A stretch of DNA of 49,284 nucleotides from Pseudomonadota bacterium (lineage in GTDB: Bacteria; Pseudomonadota; Alphaproteobacteria; Acetobacterales; Acetobacteraceae), in assembly GCA_021808985.1 (NCBI GenBank), contig JAKBAQ010000001.1, positions 1 to 49,284 on the forward strand, read 5' to 3'. Position numbers and translations under genes: made by a program. Shown in pieces: positions 16,247-24,270 of the stretch (its first letter is position 1; the number at the start of each line of letters is the position of its first letter). The notes under the pieces are model-generated. The model ran no database searches, was not told the DNA's origin, and saw only the letters and a program-made list of their open reading frames with translations.

Positions 16247-17065
16247 ATGCAAACAGCAACACAGCTCAAGGCCAGGGCACGGCAATTTTTCGCCGCCCTG
16301 GCCATTGGCGATACGGATTCCCTCGCCCCCCTGGTCGCGGAGTCCTACACGCCGCACTGCGCCAGGCTCGCCGGCGTGCCGGTGCTGCCGGCCGGCCGCG
16401 CGGCGCTGCTGCGGCGGCTGGCGGCGCGCGGCGGCATTGGGCATCAGCTCCACCGGCTCATCGCCGATGGCGATCACATCTTCGCCCAGATGCGCTACGA
16501 TGGCGCGATCCCCATCTCCGGCGCTGACATCTTCCGTTTTGACCCAGCCGGCCGCATCGCCGAACACTGGAATTCCCGCCAGCCCATCCCGCAGGATCTG
16601 GCAACCGGCCAGGACCGTTTCACCGGCGGCGGCGATCCCGCTCTGCCAATGAGCGAGGCCCGCCGCCAGGAGATGAAAAAAATCCTCACCAGCGTGCTCA
16701 TGGACATGTGGAGCAAAGGCAACGCCGCGCTGGTCCCGGTTTTCTACGCGCCCTCTTACATCCAGCACAATCCTGACATGCCAGGCGGCTACGCCCGCAT
16801 CAAGGAGATCATGGAAACCGAAATTCAAAAATACATCGCCGCCACCGGCGGCGATTTCCCGGTTGACATTCACCTCATGGGCGCCGAGGGCGACCTGATT
16901 TTCGTCTATTACAGCATCTTCATGGCCGGCATTAACCGCAACGCCGGCGCGCGCTCCACCAACACCGATATCTTCCGCATCGACGCATCCAACCGCATGA
17001 TCGAACATTGGGACGTGCTGCAGATGGAAAGCGAACCACTGGCGGACGATCACACGCTGTTCTGA
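16247..17065 (+). CDS. Tandem SnoaL/NTF2-fold protein
   Basis: A 272-residue soluble protein made of two NTF2-like (SnoaL-type) cone domains, about residues 5-115 and 140-268. The halves end alike: FRFDPAGRIAEHWNSRQP in the first and FRIDASNRMIEHWDVLQ in the second, a conserved family end motif. SnoaL-like proteins are cyclases, isomerases, hydrolases or small-ligand binders. The gene follows the P450 closely with GGGAGAG before its ATG, so the two are likely one operon, and this protein may process the P450 substrate or product. The TTG at 16226 is a less likely start. Most family members have one domain per chain, so the internal duplication is notable. Confidence 0.75.
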   Translation: MQTATQLKARARQFFAALAIGDTDSLAPLVAESYTPHCARLAGVPVLPAGRAALLRRLAARGGIGHQLHRLIADGDHIFAQMRYDGAIPISGADIFRFDPAGRIAEHWNSRQPIPQDLATGQDRFTGGGDPALPMSEARRQEMKKILTSVLMDMWSKGNAALVPVFYAPSYIQHNPDMPGGYARIKEIMETEIQKYIAATGGDFPVDIHLMGAEGDLIFVYYSIFMAGINRNAGARSTNTDIFRIDASNRMIEHWDVLQMESEPLADDHTLF

Positions 17066-17074
17066 TCAGGCAAC

Positions 17075-17133
17075 CAATATCGCTGGCGATATTGAAAATT
17101 CCCGCGATTTTTGAGCGCTTTTCATGAAAAGCG
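17075..17133. terminator. Two palindromes between convergent genes, probable bidirectional terminator
   Basis: The first stem is CAATATCGC / GCGATATTG with a two-base gap (17075-17094). The second is an 18-base perfect palindrome, CGCTTTTCATGAAAAGCG (17116-17133), flanked by TTTTTG on the left and CAAAG on the right. They fill most of the 79 bases between the SnoaL-like gene (plus) and the pseudouridine synthase (minus). Termination in both directions is the simplest reading. The T-rich context is modest. Confidence 0.55.
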
Positions 17134-17144
17134 TCGCAAAGACC

Positions 17145-18116
17145 TCAAGCCTCGCGCTTTGGCTTCATCGTGCCGGGAATGGTGAAGCCCAGATGCGCAA
17201 AGCTCTCGCGCATATGCGGGGGCAGGGGGGCTTCAACGCTCAGCGTGCCGCCCTCGGGGTGGGCAAAGCGCAGGCAGCGCGCGTGCAGGTGCAGCTGCGG
17301 CGCAAACCCCTCGGCAAAGGCCTGGCCATAAGCCGCATCACCCAGAATCGGCGTGCCCAGCGCCAGCATGTGGGCGCGCAGCTGGTGCATCCGCCCGGTC
17401 TGCGGCTGCAGCTCCATCCAGGCGAATTTCCTGCCCGCATATTCCACCACCCGGTAGGCGGTAACCGCCTTCAGCGCCTCCGGGTCCTTGCGGCTGGCCG
17501 GCTCCGCGCGTGAGACTCCGCCAACCTCCACCCGCAGCAGCGGCAGGTCTATGCGCCCCTCCAGCACATCCGGCACGCCCCACACCAGCGCCCAGTAGGT
17601 TTTTTCCACATCCCTCCCGCGAAACGCGGTGGCGAGCTTGCTCGCCGGCTTCACGCCGCGCGCCAGCAGCAGCACGCCGGAAGTGTCGCGGTCCAGCCGG
17701 TGCACGAGCTTGGGCCGCTCGCTGCCCCCAAAGCGCAGGGCGTCGAGCATCCCGTCCAGATGCACGCTAATCCCGCTGCCCCCCTGGCTGGCCAGCCCCG
17801 CCGGCTTGTTGAGCACGATCACGGACTCATCCCGGTAGAGGATCATCCCCTCCAGCTCGCGTATCATCTGCGGGTCCATGGCCACCACGTGCCGCTGCCT
17901 TGGCATCTCCCGCGGCGGGGTAATCCTGGGCGCGGTCACGGTATCGCCCAGCGCCAGGCGCGTATTGGCCTCCGCCTTGGCCCCATTCACCCGGATTTTC
18001 CCCTCCCGCAGGAATTTTTGGATATGCGCCTGCGTCAACCCCTCCACATTGCGGCGCAAAAAACGGTCCAGGCGGGTATTGGTCTCAGCCTCGGGAACTT
18101 CAAAAGTAAGTGTCAT
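17145..18116 (-). CDS. RluC/RluD-family rRNA pseudouridine synthase
   Basis: A 323-residue enzyme with an N-terminal S4 RNA-binding domain (about 14-65, RLDRFLRR through GKIRVNGAKA) and an RluA-type catalytic domain. The catalytic aspartate is D142 in HRLDRDTSGV. VIVLNKPAGLASQGG (99-113) and the PQTGRMHQLRAH motif near the C-terminus complete the set. The S4 domain and length favour the RluC/RluD branch acting on 23S rRNA; I cannot separate RluC from RluD by eye. The ATG at 18116 overlaps the rarA stop (ATGA), so the gene is read from the rarA transcript. Confidence 0.9.
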   Translation of the reverse strand: MTLTFEVPEAETNTRLDRFLRRNVEGLTQAHIQKFLREGKIRVNGAKAEANTRLALGDTVTAPRITPPREMPRQRHVVAMDPQMIRELEGMILYRDESVIVLNKPAGLASQGGSGISVHLDGMLDALRFGGSERPKLVHRLDRDTSGVLLLARGVKPASKLATAFRGRDVEKTYWALVWGVPDVLEGRIDLPLLRVEVGGVSRAEPASRKDPEALKAVTAYRVVEYAGRKFAWMELQPQTGRMHQLRAHMLALGTPILGDAAYGQAFAEGFAPQLHLHARCLRFAHPEGGTLSVEAPLPPHMRESFAHLGFTIPGTMKPKREA

Positions 18117-19432
18117 GCCCCCTCTTCGCGCAGTTTCGCCCAATAAGCGAGCCGCTTGGTAATTTCCCGCTCAAACCCGCGCTGCGCGGGCCGGTAGAAA
18201 TCCGGCCGCCCCATCCCCTCGGGAAAGTAATTATCGCCCGAAAACCCCTCGCTGGTGTCATGGTCATAGGTGTAGCCCTCGCCATAGCCCAGGTTTTTCA
18301 TCAGCTTGGTGGGGGCGTTGAGAATATTTTGCGGCGGCATCAGGCTGCCGGTCTCCCTGGCGGCGCGGCTGGCCGCGCCCAGCGCCTTGTAGGCGGCGTT
18401 CGATTTTGGCGCGGTGGCCAGATAAAGCACGGCCTGGGCGATGCACAGCTCCCCCTCCGGCGAGCCCAGGCGCTCATAGGCTTCCCAGGCGGCCAGCGCC
18501 TGCACCAGGGCCTGCGGGTCGGCGAGGCCGATATCCTCGGAGGCAAACCGCGTAATGCGCCGCGCGATGAAGCGCGGATCCTCCCCGCCGGCGAACATCC
18601 GGGCCAGCCAGTACAGCGCCGCATCGGCGTCCGAGCCGCGCATCGACTTATGCAGCGCGCTGATGAGGTTGTAATGTTCCTCCCTGTCCCGGTCATAAAG
18701 TGCCGCCCGGCGAGAGAGCAGGCGGCTCAACGCCTCTTCATCTAAAGTTAAAGTTTCATGGCTGGGCAGCGAAAAAAGCTGCTCTGCCATGTTCAGCAGG
18801 GCGCGCCCGTCGCCATCGGCCATGGCGCGCAGCATGGCGCGGGCCTGGGCTGTCAGCGGCAGCGCCCGCCCGGTCGCGGTCTCGGCGCGCGCCAGCAGCG
18901 CCTCCATCGCCGCATCGTCCAGGCGGCGCAGCACCAGCACCTGGCAGCGCGAGAGCAGCGCCCCGTTCAGGGCGAAGGAGGGGTTTTCCGTGGTCGCCCC
19001 CGCCAGCACGATGGTCCCCGCCTCCACCACGGGCAGAAAGGCATCCTGCTGCGCGCGGTTGAAGCGGTGAATCTCATCAACGAAAAGAAACGTGGCGCGG
19101 CCTGCCTTTTTCAGTTTCAGCGCATCGTCGAACACGCGCTTCAAATCAGCCACCCCGGAAAAGACAGCGGATATCTGCGTGAAGTGCAAGCCCGCGCCGC
19201 GGGCCAGCAGCCGCGCGATGGTGGTCTTGCCAACCCCTGGTGGCCCCCACAGAATCAGCGAGGCGAGCGAGCCGCGGGCCAGCATTCCGGTAAGGCTGCC
19301 CTGCGGCCCAAGCAGATGTTCCTGCCCCACAATGTCCGCCAGGGCGCGCGGGCGCAGGCGCTCGGCCAGGGGCTGGCCCTGTGCTGGCAACGATTCGGCG
19401 GCGGCTGGGGCGAACAGATCATCCTCGGGCAT
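18113..19432 (-). CDS. rarA: Replication-associated recombination protein A (AAA+ ATPase)
   Basis: RarA (MgsA) is a clamp-loader-like AAA+ ATPase that acts at stalled replication forks. The 439-residue protein has IVGQEHLLGP (34-43), Walker A GPPGVGKTT (63-71), Walker B FLFVDE (115-120) followed by IHRFNRAQQD, and sensor I ATTENPSF (146-153). The C-terminal tetramerisation region carries RGSDADAALYWLARM and the AR.TRFASEDIGLADP-type pattern. The last 50 residues (YDHD, PEGMGRPDFY) are the usual RarA end. It is upstream of, and overlaps, the pseudouridine synthase gene. Confidence 0.95.
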   Translation of the reverse strand: MPEDDLFAPAAAESLPAQGQPLAERLRPRALADIVGQEHLLGPQGSLTGMLARGSLASLILWGPPGVGKTTIARLLARGAGLHFTQISAVFSGVADLKRVFDDALKLKKAGRATFLFVDEIHRFNRAQQDAFLPVVEAGTIVLAGATTENPSFALNGALLSRCQVLVLRRLDDAAMEALLARAETATGRALPLTAQARAMLRAMADGDGRALLNMAEQLFSLPSHETLTLDEEALSRLLSRRAALYDRDREEHYNLISALHKSMRGSDADAALYWLARMFAGGEDPRFIARRITRFASEDIGLADPQALVQALAAWEAYERLGSPEGELCIAQAVLYLATAPKSNAAYKALGAASRAARETGSLMPPQNILNAPTKLMKNLGYGEGYTYDHDTSEGFSGDNYFPEGMGRPDFYRPAQRGFEREITKRLAYWAKLREEGA

Positions 19433-19639
19433 CGGGCCATTCTAGCCTGTGCGCGGCCCGGATTGAAGCAGGGGTCTCGTTGCGCTTTTGGCGCCACGGG
19501 TGCAGAATGATGTCGCGCCGCATTTGTTAAAGCAGGGCCTTGGCTGGTTCATGCCGGTGCCCGCTGTCTGACTTGGCTGCGCAAGCGTGTAAATTCAAGC
19601 GTTTAAATTTCCGAACAGCTAGCTTATGAAAGTAGTCCG

Positions 19640-20053
19640 ATGAACGCATTTAAAGTGACTGGATTGGCGGCGGCCGGTCTGCTGCTGGCAACCGTGGCGG
19701 CTATGGCGGCAACGCCTCCCGCGCTGTACACCCAGACGCAGGCAAGCGCCGGCGCCACGGTGTTCGCGCAGAGCTGCGCGATGTGCCATGGCGCCGACCT
19801 TAAAGGCGTGGCGGGCCCCGCGCTGATCGGGCCGACTTTTGCGGCACCCGGCAACAAATACACGGTTGGCTCCGTGTTCACCGAAATCTCCCAGCAGATG
19901 CCGGTGAGCGCCCCTGGCAGCCTCTCGCATGATGAGTATGCCGATGTCATGTCATACATCATGAGCAAAAACGGCTACCCGGCCGGTACCACCGCGCTGG
20001 ACTACACAACCAGCCTGACCTCCACGGTGCCCTTCGTCACGCAGGTCAAGTAA
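19640..20053 (+). CDS. Secreted mono-haem cytochrome c (class I)
   Basis: A 137-residue precursor with a Sec signal peptide (about 1-23, cleavage near AMAA-TPP). One haem site, CAMCH (C46, C49, H50), is followed by GADLKGVAGPALIGP, a common class I pattern. M87 in QQMP is the likely distal ligand. It would be a periplasmic electron carrier. It stands alone, with 207 bases of non-coding DNA upstream (shared with divergent rarA) and a strong terminator downstream, so it is probably a single-gene transcript. Its redox partner cannot be named from context. Confidence 0.9.
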   Translation: MNAFKVTGLAAAGLLLATVAAMAATPPALYTQTQASAGATVFAQSCAMCHGADLKGVAGPALIGPTFAAPGNKYTVGSVFTEISQQMPVSAPGSLSHDEYADVMSYIMSKNGYPAGTTALDYTTSLTSTVPFVTQVK

Positions 20054-20084
20054 TCCCGCGTCACTTAAGGTAACAGAAGCATGG

Positions 20085-20113
20085 CCGCCGGAGAGCAGTC
20101 TCCGGCGGTTTTT
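20085..20113 (+). terminator. Intrinsic terminator after the cytochrome c gene
   Basis: CCGCCGGAGA and TCTCCGGCGG form a perfect ten-base stem around a GCAG loop, followed by TTTTT. The T run touches the stop codon of the convergent ygfZ gene. On the other strand the hairpin lacks a good T run, so it mainly ends the cytochrome transcript. Confidence 0.92.
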
Positions 20114-20934
20114 CATGCCGGCAGGCGCAGCCAGCCTGGCGGCATCGGCCGCAGCGTGGTGGCGCCGGCCAGCAACGCCTTGCCCAGCGCATCCACCCGC
20201 AGCATGGCCAGCGCCATCCCCCCGGCATGCGAGCCCACCCTGCCAACCTCCACGCCATCGGCCATGACAGGCGTTCCCGGCGCCGGCGCTTCCCCGCCGC
20301 ACAGCACCGGAATAAGCCGCTGCTTCACCAATCCGCGATATTTGGTGCGCGCGGTCAGCTCCTGGCCCATATAGCAGCCCTTGTTCCAGGCGATTCCGTG
20401 CAATTCATCGAATCCCGCCTCCAGCAGCAGCGTCTTTTCCGCCTCCAGGTCCGGCGGCCCGTCCGGCAGGCCAAGCGCAATGCGGTGCGCCGCATATTCC
20501 CCCGCCGTGGCATTGGCGCTCAGCGGCGCCTCGCTCAGCACGCGCAACCCCGCCTCCGGCAGGCGCGGGTCCGGCGCAACGCTCAAAATCCCGCCGCCCG
20601 CGCCCAGCGCCGCCCCGCCCCAGCCGGCATAAACATGGCAGCGCTCCGATATATCAGCCAACTCCACCGCCGCCCGCAGCTTAAAGCGCCGCAGCCTGGC
20701 CAGCAGCCCCGCCAGCGCCTCGCGCGGCGCCTCCAGCAGCAGCGCCCCGGCATCGGCATGGATGAAGAAATCGCACAAATACCGCCCCTGCGGCGTCAGC
20801 AGCGCCGCCCACACGGCCCGTCCGGGGGCGGCGAGGGCGGCATCGTTGGAAACCAGCCCGTTGAGAAAGCCGACTCGGTCCGCGCCGGTAAGGGATATGA
20901 CGCCGCGCTGCGGCAAATTCGCCAGAAAGCTCAT
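20113..20934 (-). CDS. ygfZ: Folate-binding protein YgfZ (iron-sulfur cluster assembly factor)
   Basis: YgfZ is a GcvT-like folate-binding protein needed for full activity of some iron-sulfur enzymes. The 273-residue protein carries the diagnostic motif KGCYMGQE (185-192), which includes the conserved cysteine, followed by TARTKYRG. SLTGADRVGFLNGLVSND (14-31) and LLTPQGRYLCDFF (45-57) are the usual N-terminal GcvT-like stretches. The start at 20934 (MSFLANLP) removes 12 weakly supported residues. It is divergent from the GT9 gene with 58 bases between them. Confidence 0.92.
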   Translation of the reverse strand: MSFLANLPQRGVISLTGADRVGFLNGLVSNDAALAAPGRAVWAALLTPQGRYLCDFFIHADAGALLLEAPREALAGLLARLRRFKLRAAVELADISERCHVYAGWGGAALGAGGGILSVAPDPRLPEAGLRVLSEAPLSANATAGEYAAHRIALGLPDGPPDLEAEKTLLLEAGFDELHGIAWNKGCYMGQELTARTKYRGLVKQRLIPVLCGGEAPAPGTPVMADGVEVGRVGSHAGGMALAMLRVDALGKALLAGATTLRPMPPGWLRLPA

Positions 20935-20992
20935 GATATTGAAAATGGGCGCTTGGCGCGGAAGCCGCAAGCCGTGCTAGACGCAAGGCCAG

Positions 20993-21886
20993 ATGCGAAT
21001 CCTTTTTATAACTTCCTCGCGGCTGGGCGACGCCGTGATCTCCTGTGGTATTTTGGAGCAGCTGCGCCTGGCCTATCCGCAAGCGCGGATCACGGTTGCG
21101 TGTGGCGTGGTGGCGGCGGGCATATTCGCCAGAATGCCCGGTCTCGAGCAGCTCATCATCTTCGAGAAAGAAGGCTTCGACCTGCATTGGCTCCGGCTCT
21201 GGACCCGTCTGGTCGGCAAATTCTGGAGCCAGGTGGTCGATGTTCGCTCCTCCGGCATCTCCTTTTTCCTCGCCGCCGGGCGGCGCAAAATCCTGCGCGG
21301 CGGCCGCCGCCCCGGCCGGCGATATGAGCAGCTGGGCGCGGCCATGGGCTTCTCGCCCGCCCCCTTGCCCGTGGCCTGGACCGCCCCGGCCGACGACGCC
21401 AAAGCCGCCGCCCTGCTGGGTGAAGGCCCGGTTATCGGCCTCGGCCCAACCGCCAATTGGGGCGGCAAAATCTGGCCGCCGGAGCGCTTCGTGGCGTTGT
21501 ATGAGTCGCTGGCCGCGCAAATTCCCCATGCCCGGGTGGCCGTGTTCGCCGGTCCCGGCGCGCATGAGCGTGCCCTGGCCGCCCCCGTGCTGGCCGCCTT
21601 GCCTGGCGCCATAGACCTTGTCGGCAACCTCACCCTGCCAGAAGTCGCCGCCTGCCTGCGCCGCTGCCGCATCTTCATCGGCAACGATTCCGGGCTGATG
21701 CATCTCGCCGCCGCCGCCGGCGCGCCCACCCTGGGCCTGTTCGGCCGCTCCCGGGCCGATGAATACGCCCCCGCCGGGCTGCGCGCCGCCGTCGCCATCG
21801 CCCCCGGCCCGGCCGGCGAGGCACCCATGGAGGGCCTGACGGTGGAAACCGTGGCCGCCGCCGCGCGGAGGCTGCTATGCGCATAG
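20993..21886 (+). CDS. Family 9 glycosyltransferase (heptosyltransferase-like)
   Basis: A 297-residue GT-B enzyme of the ADP-heptose:LPS heptosyltransferase family. It has the N-terminal RLGD (10-13, with the conserved D13), GPTANWGGKIWP (151-162), which matches the family's G.....K.WP nucleotide loop, and GNDSGLMHLAAA (230-241), the signature with the conserved aspartate. It would add a heptose or related sugar to the lipid A core or to another envelope acceptor in the cytoplasm. An AAGG ribosome-binding site lies five bases before the ATG. The next glycosyltransferase starts ten bases before its stop, so the two are co-translated. Confidence 0.88.
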   Translation: MRILFITSSRLGDAVISCGILEQLRLAYPQARITVACGVVAAGIFARMPGLEQLIIFEKEGFDLHWLRLWTRLVGKFWSQVVDVRSSGISFFLAAGRRKILRGGRRPGRRYEQLGAAMGFSPAPLPVAWTAPADDAKAAALLGEGPVIGLGPTANWGGKIWPPERFVALYESLAAQIPHARVAVFAGPGAHERALAAPVLAALPGAIDLVGNLTLPEVAACLRRCRIFIGNDSGLMHLAAAAGAPTLGLFGRSRADEYAPAGLRAAVAIAPGPAGEAPMEGLTVETVAAAARRLLCA

Positions 21887-22893
21887 CTCACATCATCGCC
21901 GGCAACGGCCCCAGCGCCTTGTTTGAGCGTATGTCCCTGCTGCTCTCCCATAACGGCCATCACGTATTCCCGGTCATCAGCCCCGACCCCGGGCTGGAGC
22001 TGCGCCTGCGCACCGGCGCCCTCCCACCGATGACTCTTGAATTCGGCGGCATGCTCGATTTCGCAACCCTGCGCGGCCTGCGCGAGGTTTTGCAGGCCCG
22101 CAACGCCCAGGTCGCCCTGGCCTGGACCGCCCGCGCCGCCTCCTTTCTCCCGCGCGGCGCATGGATCAATGTGGGCCGGCTCGACGGCTATTACGGCCGC
22201 AACGAATTTGGCCATTGCGCCTACCTGGCGGGCAGCACCCAGGGCATCGTCAACCATATCGTCCAAACCGGCTTTCCCGCCGCCAAGGTGCTCTACCTGC
22301 CTGATTTCGTGGAGGATTTCATCCGCGAAGACCCTGCCCGCCGCGCCGCCCTCGGCGTGCCGGAGGCCGCCCCGCTGCTGCTCGGCCTGGGCCCGCTGGA
22401 GCGCAGCCGCGGGTTTGACACATTAATCAACGCCCTCTCCCATCTGCCTGAAGCCTACTGCCTCATCGCGGGCGAGGGGCCAGAACGCCCGGCGCTGGAG
22501 AAGCTGATCGCGCAGCTGCGCCTGGAGCAGCGGGTGCGCCTGCTCGGCCCCCGGCGCGACACTGGCGCCCTCCTGAAGGCGGCTGACGTATTCGTCTGCC
22601 CGGCCCGCCAGCGCCCGCTGGGTGCCGCGGTGCTGGAGGCGTTCTCCGCCCAAACCCCGGTGCTGGCCACCGACGCCGAAGGCCCCCACAGCATCGTGCG
22701 TGACGGCGAGGACGGGCTCCTGGTCCCCGCCGGCGATGCCGCCGCCCTGGCCGCCGCCGCCGGCCAGATTTTGCACAATACCCGCCTGCGGGTAAAACTC
22801 GCGCTGGCGGCGCGCCAGCGCTTCGCCGGAGATTTCTCGCCCCGCGCCGTGCTCGGCATCTGGCTTGAAAATCTGCAGAAACTGCTGCCGTGA
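21877..22893 (+). CDS. Family 4 glycosyltransferase (GT-B)
   Basis: A 338-residue GT-B enzyme. The C-terminal donor domain shows LLLGLGPLERSRGFDTLI, AGEGPERPALEKLIAQL, VRLLGPRRDTGALLKAADVFV and, near 250, AVLEAFSAQTPVLATDAEG, with E and G positions typical of GT4. The N-terminal domain begins MRIAHIIAGNGPSALFERMS. It probably acts with the overlapping GT9 gene on the same lipopolysaccharide core or glycan. Donor and acceptor are not deducible. A dihydroorotase-type amidohydrolase follows 31 bases later. Confidence 0.85.
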   Translation: MRIAHIIAGNGPSALFERMSLLLSHNGHHVFPVISPDPGLELRLRTGALPPMTLEFGGMLDFATLRGLREVLQARNAQVALAWTARAASFLPRGAWINVGRLDGYYGRNEFGHCAYLAGSTQGIVNHIVQTGFPAAKVLYLPDFVEDFIREDPARRAALGVPEAAPLLLGLGPLERSRGFDTLINALSHLPEAYCLIAGEGPERPALEKLIAQLRLEQRVRLLGPRRDTGALLKAADVFVCPARQRPLGAAVLEAFSAQTPVLATDAEGPHSIVRDGEDGLLVPAGDAAALAAAAGQILHNTRLRVKLALAARQRFAGDFSPRAVLGIWLENLQKLLP

Positions 22894-22924
22894 TACGCGC
22901 TGATTCCATGGATGTGAGGCTGAT

Positions 22925-24250
22925 ATGAGTTTGGATCTTCTGTTGCGAAACGGCACCGTGGTTCTGCCCTGGGGCGAGGTCCAGGCCGATATCGGCGTGC
23001 GCGCCGGCCACATCGCCGCCATCGGCAAAAACCTCGGCCCCGCCGCCCAGGTGTTTGACGCATCGCACCTGCACGTGCTCCCCGGGGTGATCGACCCGCA
23101 CGTCCATTTCCGCGATGGCGGCATGGGCGGCATCCCCGGCGTGGAAGACATGCGCTCCGGCACGCTGGGCGCGGTGCTGGGCGGCGTCACCTGCGTGTTT
23201 GACATGCCAAACACCACCCCCGCCGCCACCGATATCGAGAACCTCCAGCGCAAGCACGACTATATCGCCGGCCGCGCCTATTGCGATGTCGGCATTTATG
23301 TCGGCGCCAACAAGCAGAATATCGAGCAGCTCGGCCTGATGGAGTCCATGCCCGGCGTGTGCGGCATCAAGGTGTTCGCCGGCTCCTCCACTGGCAACCT
23401 CCTGGTCGAGGATGACGCCAGCATCGAGCGTGTGCTGCGCGGCGGCCGGCGCCGGGTTTCCTTCCACTCCGAGGATGAATACCGCCTGGTCGAGCGCAAA
23501 TCCCGCTTCACCTGCGGCGACCCCTATGCCAGCCACGCCGAATGGCGCGACCCGGAATGCGCCTTCCTCGGCACCCGCCGCGTCGCCGCCCTGGCGGTCA
23601 AGACAGGCCGCCCCGTGCACATCCTGCACGTCTCCACCGAGGAGGAATTCGCCTACCTCAAGGATTATCGCGCCCTCGTCACCACCGAGGTCCTGCTCAA
23701 CCACCTCGTCCAGTCCGCGCCTGACATTTACGACCGCCTCGGCCCCTACGGCGTGATGAACCCGCCCGTGCGTGACGAGCGCCACCGCCTCGCCGCCTGG
23801 GCCGCCATCGCCGACGGCACGGTCGACACCCTGGCCTCCGACCATGCCCCCCACTCCAAGGCGGCGAAGGAAAAACCCTGGCCGGACTGCGCCTCCGGCA
23901 TGACCGGCGTGCAAACCCTCCTGCCGATGATGCTGGAGCAGGTCGCCCAGGGCCGTCTCTCCCTGCTGCGCCTCACAGATCTGATGTCCGCCGGCCCCGC
24001 GCGGGTATACGGCGCGGTCAACAAGGGCCGCATCGCCGCCGGATACGACGCCGATTTCTCCATCGTTGACCTGCGGGCCACCCGCAAGATCGAAAAATCA
24101 TGGATCGCCAGCCAATGCGGCTGGACACCTTTCGAAGGCGTCTCCTGCACCGGCTGGCCCGTTGCCAGCGTGGTGCGCGGCCAGATCGTGATGCGCGACG
24201 GCGCGGTGGAGGGCGAACCGCAGGGCCGGGCGATGAGCTTCCGCTCATAA
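22925..24250 (+). CDS. Dihydroorotase-type cyclic amidohydrolase
   Basis: A 441-residue TIM-barrel metal-dependent amidohydrolase of the dihydroorotase/allantoinase/hydantoinase group. The binuclear metal site is complete: H59 and H61 in DPHVHFRD, the carboxylated K149 in GIKVFAGSSTG, H181, H235 in HILHVS, and D306 in ASDHAPH. The GIDPHVHFRD-type motif and DMPNTTPA fit class I dihydroorotase, the third step of pyrimidine synthesis. It is not next to pyrB or other pyr genes but 31 bases behind two glycosyltransferases, so a different cyclic amide substrate cannot be excluded. The gene ends 20 bases from the convergent gatB stop. Confidence 0.85.
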   Translation: MSLDLLLRNGTVVLPWGEVQADIGVRAGHIAAIGKNLGPAAQVFDASHLHVLPGVIDPHVHFRDGGMGGIPGVEDMRSGTLGAVLGGVTCVFDMPNTTPAATDIENLQRKHDYIAGRAYCDVGIYVGANKQNIEQLGLMESMPGVCGIKVFAGSSTGNLLVEDDASIERVLRGGRRRVSFHSEDEYRLVERKSRFTCGDPYASHAEWRDPECAFLGTRRVAALAVKTGRPVHILHVSTEEEFAYLKDYRALVTTEVLLNHLVQSAPDIYDRLGPYGVMNPPVRDERHRLAAWAAIADGTVDTLASDHAPHSKAAKEKPWPDCASGMTGVQTLLPMMLEQVAQGRLSLLRLTDLMSAGPARVYGAVNKGRIAAGYDADFSIVDLRATRKIEKSWIASQCGWTPFEGVSCTGWPVASVVRGQIVMRDGAVEGEPQGRAMSFRS

Positions 24251-24270
24251 CCCGCCCCGCCGGGCGCGCC

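Noticed and set aside
20227..21327. A 366-codon plus-strand frame across ygfZ and the GT9 start
   Set aside because: It is antisense to ygfZ and in the wrong frame for GT9; rich in Arg, Gln and Pro with no motif.
22463..23914. A 483-codon minus-strand frame across the GT4 and amidohydrolase genes
   Set aside because: No recognisable domain; it spans the junction of two well-supported plus-strand genes.
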